A DNA stretch of 16,627 nt from Rhodoferax sp. (GTDB lineage: Bacteria; Pseudomonadota; Gammaproteobacteria; Burkholderiales; Burkholderiaceae_C). The stretch is taken from NCBI GenBank assembly GCA_020048255.1, contig JAIFMR010000045.1:1-16627 (forward strand). Reading direction: 5' to 3'. This document shows positions 13,745 through 16,627 of this stretch, one piece after another. The position numbers and the translations under genes were made by a program. Within the stretch, counting starts at the first letter, position 1; each line of letters opens with the position of its first letter. The notes below the pieces were generated by a model. It ran no database searches, was not told the DNA's origin, and saw only the letters and a list, made by a program, of their open reading frames with translations.

Positions 13745-15607
13745 TCAAGCCGCTGACTCAAGCACACGCCGGCGGGCTTGCAGCTCGCGGTAGCGCTGCA
13801 GTGCCTGTGGGTTCGTCTTGGCGGTTTCGATGGCCAGGGTTTCGTCGGCTTTCAGTTGCTCAATGAGCATGCGGTTGAGCAGGTGGCGCAGCTCATTGGT
13901 GGCTTCCTGGGCATCGTCGGCCACACCCAACTCGTGGCCTGACATGAGTTTGAGGGCAAAGGCCTCGCTGTCATGCCCTTGCAAACCTTCTTTCAACGCG
14001 ACCCAGGGTTGGGCGCCATGCTCGTGGTACTGCGCTTCCAGCCAGACGAAAAGGGGGCCATGCGGCGCCTCCAGGGCGCACAGCAGGCCGTGGTCTTCAG
14101 CTGACAGGCCCTCCAGTGCGGCCATATTGTCAAGCAAAATGCGGACGGCATGGTCGGCCCGGCTGGCCGGCAACCGGCTCGACGCCAACGCGCGTGGCGC
14201 GCCCTTGGATTGACGCGATTTAGGGCTGTAGCCCTCGTTGTTGTTGCGCAGTGCACTCTCTTTTTGATAGTTTTCAGAACGTTTTCGCGGTGTTTTGATG
14301 AGTTCTGGATGCCAAACGTCCATCAATTCACGCGCTGACAGTTGAACCAGGTCGGCAATTTCGGTGAGTAATTGCTGCTTCAGGGCGCCCGGCGGCATCA
14401 GTTCCCACAAGGGCTTGGCGTTGCTGGCCAGGTGGGCGCGGCCTTCAGCCGTGTGCAGGTCGCAACCCTCACGCGCGGCGTCCAGCAAAAAACGGCTCAG
14501 GGGCACAGATTCGGCCACAAAGCGGGCAAAGGCTTCCTTGCCGTGGGCGCGGATGAAGCTGTCGGGGTCGTGTTCGGGCGGCAAAAACAAAAACTTGACA
14601 CTGCGTACATCGGTGGCCAGGGGCAGGGCGGCGTCCAGTGCCTTGCGCGCGGCGCGCCGGCCAGCGCTGTCGCCATCAAAACTGAAAACTACCGAATCGG
14701 TGAAGCGAAACAATTTGTGCACATGGTCCGCGGTGCAAGCCGTGCCCAAGGTGGCCACCGCATTGGGAAAGCCCAGCTGCGCCAAGGCGACGACATCCAT
14801 GTAGCCCTCGGTCACCAGGACGTAGCCGTGTTCCCTCAGTGCATTTCTGGCTTCAAATAGGCCATACAACTCGCGACCTTTGCTGAATACCGGAGTCTCA
14901 GGCGAGTTGAGGTACTTGGGTTTGTCGTCGCCCAGCACACGCCCGCCAAACCCAATGCATTCCCCTTTGATGTTGCGAATGGGGAACATGACGCGGTCAC
15001 GGAACCGGTCGTAGCGTTTGGCCTCGGCACCGTCTTCTTCATTCAAGATGACCAGGCCGCTTTCCACCAGCAACGGGTCGTCATAGGCCGGGAACACACT
15101 GGCCAGGCTACGCCAGCCTTCAGGGGCATAGCCCAGGCCAAATTGCTTGGCCACCTGGCCTGACAGGCCTCGGCCTTTGAAATAGGAAACCGCCTTTGGG
15201 GATGTTTTCAGCTGCTTCTGATAGGCCAGACAGGCCTTTTCAAGCACTTCGCTCAGGGTTGTTTGTTTCTGCCGCTGTTGGGCGGCACGAGCGCGATCTT
15301 GCGGGCTGGCGTCGTCTTCAGGCACTTGCATACCGAACTGCTGTGCCAAATCTTGCACGGCCTCGACAAATGTCATGCCGGCGTGTTCCATCAAAAAGCC
15401 AATGGCGTTACCGGTTTTGCCACAGCCAAAGCAGTGATAAAACTGTTTGGTGGGGCTAACGGAAAACGACGGAGACTTTTCGCCATGAAACGGGCATAAG
15501 CCCATGAAATTGGCGCCCCCCTTTTTGAGCTGCACATAGCGACCGACGATTTCAACCACGTCGGCTCGAGCGAGCAGTTCCTGAACAAAGGTCTGGGGGA
15601 TGGACAT
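13745..15607 (-). CDS. dnaG: DNA primase DnaG
   Basis: Primase synthesises RNA primers at the replication fork and binds the DnaB helicase through its C-terminal domain. The protein is 620 residues, normal for the family. The N-terminal CHC2 zinc ribbon shows C38, H41, C59 and C62 (LCPFHGEKSPSF to YHCFGCG). The RNA polymerase core follows, with RFRDRVMFPIRN and GGRVLGDDKPKYLNSPET. The TOPRIM metal site has E267 in VTEGYMDVVAL and D311/D313 in FSFDGDSAGRRAA. The helicase-binding region is at about 440-620. It begins MSIPQTFVQELLARADVVE, the typical primase start, but no ribosome site precedes the ATG; a TACAAT -10-like hexamer ends 6 nt before it. It lies 50 bp after the SDR gene and upstream of rpoD. 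rpsU, the usual third partner, is absent here. Confidence 0.97.
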   Translation of the reverse strand: MSIPQTFVQELLARADVVEIVGRYVQLKKGGANFMGLCPFHGEKSPSFSVSPTKQFYHCFGCGKTGNAIGFLMEHAGMTFVEAVQDLAQQFGMQVPEDDASPQDRARAAQQRQKQTTLSEVLEKACLAYQKQLKTSPKAVSYFKGRGLSGQVAKQFGLGYAPEGWRSLASVFPAYDDPLLVESGLVILNEEDGAEAKRYDRFRDRVMFPIRNIKGECIGFGGRVLGDDKPKYLNSPETPVFSKGRELYGLFEARNALREHGYVLVTEGYMDVVALAQLGFPNAVATLGTACTADHVHKLFRFTDSVVFSFDGDSAGRRAARKALDAALPLATDVRSVKFLFLPPEHDPDSFIRAHGKEAFARFVAESVPLSRFLLDAAREGCDLHTAEGRAHLASNAKPLWELMPPGALKQQLLTEIADLVQLSARELMDVWHPELIKTPRKRSENYQKESALRNNNEGYSPKSRQSKGAPRALASSRLPASRADHAVRILLDNMAALEGLSAEDHGLLCALEAPHGPLFVWLEAQYHEHGAQPWVALKEGLQGHDSEAFALKLMSGHELGVADDAQEATNELRHLLNRMLIEQLKADETLAIETAKTNPQALQRYRELQARRRVLESAA

Positions 15608-15657
15608 GGCGCGATTGTAGAAACCGGCAACGCGCGCCTGACCTTGCCAGTGGTGGC

Positions 15658-16416
15658 CTAGCGCGGTGCCAGCCGAATCGCACCATCCAGGCGAATCACC
15701 TCGCCGTTAAGCATGTCGTTTTCGAAAATGTGTTGGGCCAGCTTGGCGTAGTCCTGCGGCGTGCCCAAACGGGAGGGGAAGGGCACACTGGCCGCCAAGG
15801 TGTCTTGCACCTCTTGGGGAAAGCTGAACATCATGGGTGTGCCAAAAATGCCGGGCGCGATGGTCATGTTGCGAATGCCATTGCGCGCCAAATCCCGGGC
15901 AATCGGCAGGGTCATGCCCACAATGCCGCCTTTGGATGCGCTGTAGGCGGCTTGCCCCATTTGACCGTCGTAGGCAGCCACCGAGGCGGTGGAGATCAGC
16001 ACGCCGCGTTCGCCGGTGGCTTCGGGTTCGTTTTTGCTCATGGCATCGGCACACAGGCGGATCATGTTGAAGCTGCCGATCAGGTTCACCGTGATGCATT
16101 TGCTGAAGACGGCCAGCGAGTGGGGGCCGCCTTTGCCCACCGTTTTTTCAGCCGGAGCGATGCCGGCGCAATTGACCAAACCCATCAGCTTGCCCAATTG
16201 GGTGGCCTTGGCGACGACAGCCTGTGCATCGGCTTCCACGCTGACATCACATTTCACAAAGGCACCACCCATTTCGCGGGCAATGGCTTCGCCTTTGTCG
16301 GTCTGCATGTCCGCAATCACCACCGTGCCACCCTGCGCCGCCAGCATGCGTGCTGTGCCTTCGCCCAAGCCTGAAGCGCCACCAGTGACGATAAAAACTT
16401 TTCCTGCGATGTCCAT
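15658..16416 (-). CDS. Short-chain dehydrogenase, HSD10-like 3-hydroxyacyl-CoA dehydrogenase (type 2)
   Basis: This is a 252-residue classical SDR with a Rossmann fold. It has the NAD-binding TGGASGLG (residues 11-18), D36 in VVIAD favouring NAD(H) over NADP(H), NCAGIAPA (82-89), N111, and the catalytic S145, Y158 and K162 (STASVAAYDGQMGQAAYSAS, then KGG). The sequence closely follows the HSD17B10/3-hydroxy-2-methylbutyryl-CoA dehydrogenase group, including the AAYDGQMGQAAYSASKGG region and the C-terminal LNGEVIRLDGAIRLAPR. It probably oxidises short or branched 3-hydroxyacyl-CoA in isoleucine or fatty acid breakdown. That is a family-based inference, and other hydroxy substrates are possible. 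An AGGAG ribosome site lies 6 nt before the ATG, and an ACGT-type inverted repeat lies further upstream. dnaG follows after 50 bp on the same strand. Confidence 0.92.
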   Translation of the reverse strand: MDIAGKVFIVTGGASGLGEGTARMLAAQGGTVVIADMQTDKGEAIAREMGGAFVKCDVSVEADAQAVVAKATQLGKLMGLVNCAGIAPAEKTVGKGGPHSLAVFSKCITVNLIGSFNMIRLCADAMSKNEPEATGERGVLISTASVAAYDGQMGQAAYSASKGGIVGMTLPIARDLARNGIRNMTIAPGIFGTPMMFSFPQEVQDTLAASVPFPSRLGTPQDYAKLAQHIFENDMLNGEVIRLDGAIRLAPR

Positions 16417-16443
16417 AGTGATCTCCTGATCTGTTGACTGACG

Positions 16444-16459
16444 TTGACGTAAACGTTAA
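16444..16459. promoter_or_regulatory. ACGT-type inverted-repeat operator upstream of the SDR gene
   Basis: TTGACGTAAACGTTAA is an inverted repeat with 7-bp arms (6 of 7 matching) and a 2-bp centre. It lies 28 bp upstream of the SDR start and 30-40 bp upstream of the tRNA promoter. The ACGT-AA-ACGT core resembles operators proposed for LiuR-type MerR regulators of branched-chain amino acid and fatty acid breakdown in proteobacteria, from memory and not checked. A weak -10 (GATAAT) for the SDR gene lies next to it on the minus strand. Confidence 0.5.
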
Positions 16460-16486
16460 TTATCGTGGCGCAGAATTGCAAAAAAG

Positions 16487-16528
16487 TTGAGTGCAGCGGA
16501 CAAGCCGACTATATATTGCCGCTATACT
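16487..16528 (+). promoter_or_regulatory. Promoter region of tRNA-Val
   Basis: TTGAGT (16487-16492) and TATATA (16510-16515) are spaced by 17 bp and would start transcription near 16522. A second -10-like TATACT at 16523-16528, flanked by CCGC and GCGG, would start near 16535. Either gives a short leader before the tRNA at 16550. Confidence 0.5.
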
Positions 16529-16549
16529 TGCGGTTTTCCTGAAATCCTC

Positions 16550-16626
16550 AGGCGCGTAGCTCAGCTGGTTAGAGCACCACCTTGACATGGTGGGGGTCGT
16601 TGGTTCGAGTCCAATCGCGCCTACCA
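16550..16626 (+). tRNA. tRNA-Val (anticodon GAC)
   Basis: This is a 77-nt cloverleaf with encoded CCA. The acceptor stem AGGCGCG pairs with CGCGCCT. TA fills positions 8-9, and the D arm is GCTC-AGCTGGTTA-GAGC. The anticodon arm is CCACC-TTGACAT-GGTGG with anticodon GAC. The T arm is GTTGG-TTCGAGT-CCAAT, then discriminator A and CCA. The anticodon arm is the same as that of E. coli tRNA-Val(GAC). It is the only plus-strand gene in the window and ends one base before the right edge, so any further tRNA genes would lie outside. Confidence 0.96.
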
Positions 16627-16627
16627 A

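Overview
The window looks like a chromosomal segment of a betaproteobacterium, probably Comamonadaceae (Rhodoferax/Polaromonas/Acidovorax-like). This is inferred from the moderately high GC content, the long Lys/Ala-rich N-terminus of RpoD, the dnaG-rpoD pair and the style of the purine-degradation genes. All twelve protein genes recognised lie on the minus strand. The only plus-strand gene is a tRNA-Val at the right edge. Transcription therefore mostly reads from high to low coordinates.

Region 1 (1-4248): a branched-chain-amino-acid-type (HAAT) ABC importer. It has a periplasmic binding protein (3076-4248), two permeases livH (1579-2451) and livM (602-1579), and an ATPase livG cut by the left edge (1-605). 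livH, livM and livG overlap at their ends and are translationally coupled. The 624-bp gap between the binding-protein gene and livH holds four alternating copies of a GC-rich motif that form large hairpins.

Region 2 (4484-8521): a ureide (purine) degradation operon, puuE (allantoinase) -> uraD-allC fusion (OHCU decarboxylase plus allantoate amidohydrolase) -> an M20-family hydrolase with altered metal-ligand positions. Together puuE and the fusion would take OHCU, the urate oxidation product, through allantoin and allantoate. The neighbouring importer may supply a ureide or purine, which is inference from position only.

Region 3 (8710-9931): a two-gene unit encoding a secreted, helical, His/Met-containing protein of unknown function and a small AhpD-like (CMD family) protein. 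Upstream is a nearly ideal class II FNR/ANR-type promoter, with an FNR box centred at -41.5 from the predicted start. Low-oxygen or redox control is predicted.

Region 4 (10049-10871): an orphan 'mini-FliD', with the N- and C-terminal parts of the flagellar cap protein but no room for the central domains.

Region 5 (11046-15607): dnaG (primase) and rpoD (primary sigma factor), the usual macromolecular-synthesis pair, ending in a strong hairpin terminator. rpsU is not present upstream. Region 6 (15658-16626): an HSD10-like short-chain dehydrogenase with an ACGT-type inverted-repeat operator, then the promoter and gene of tRNA-Val(GAC).

The best candidates for undescribed biology are the FNR-box-controlled secreted protein/AhpD-like pair, the mini-FliD, and the repeat cluster inside the transporter locus.
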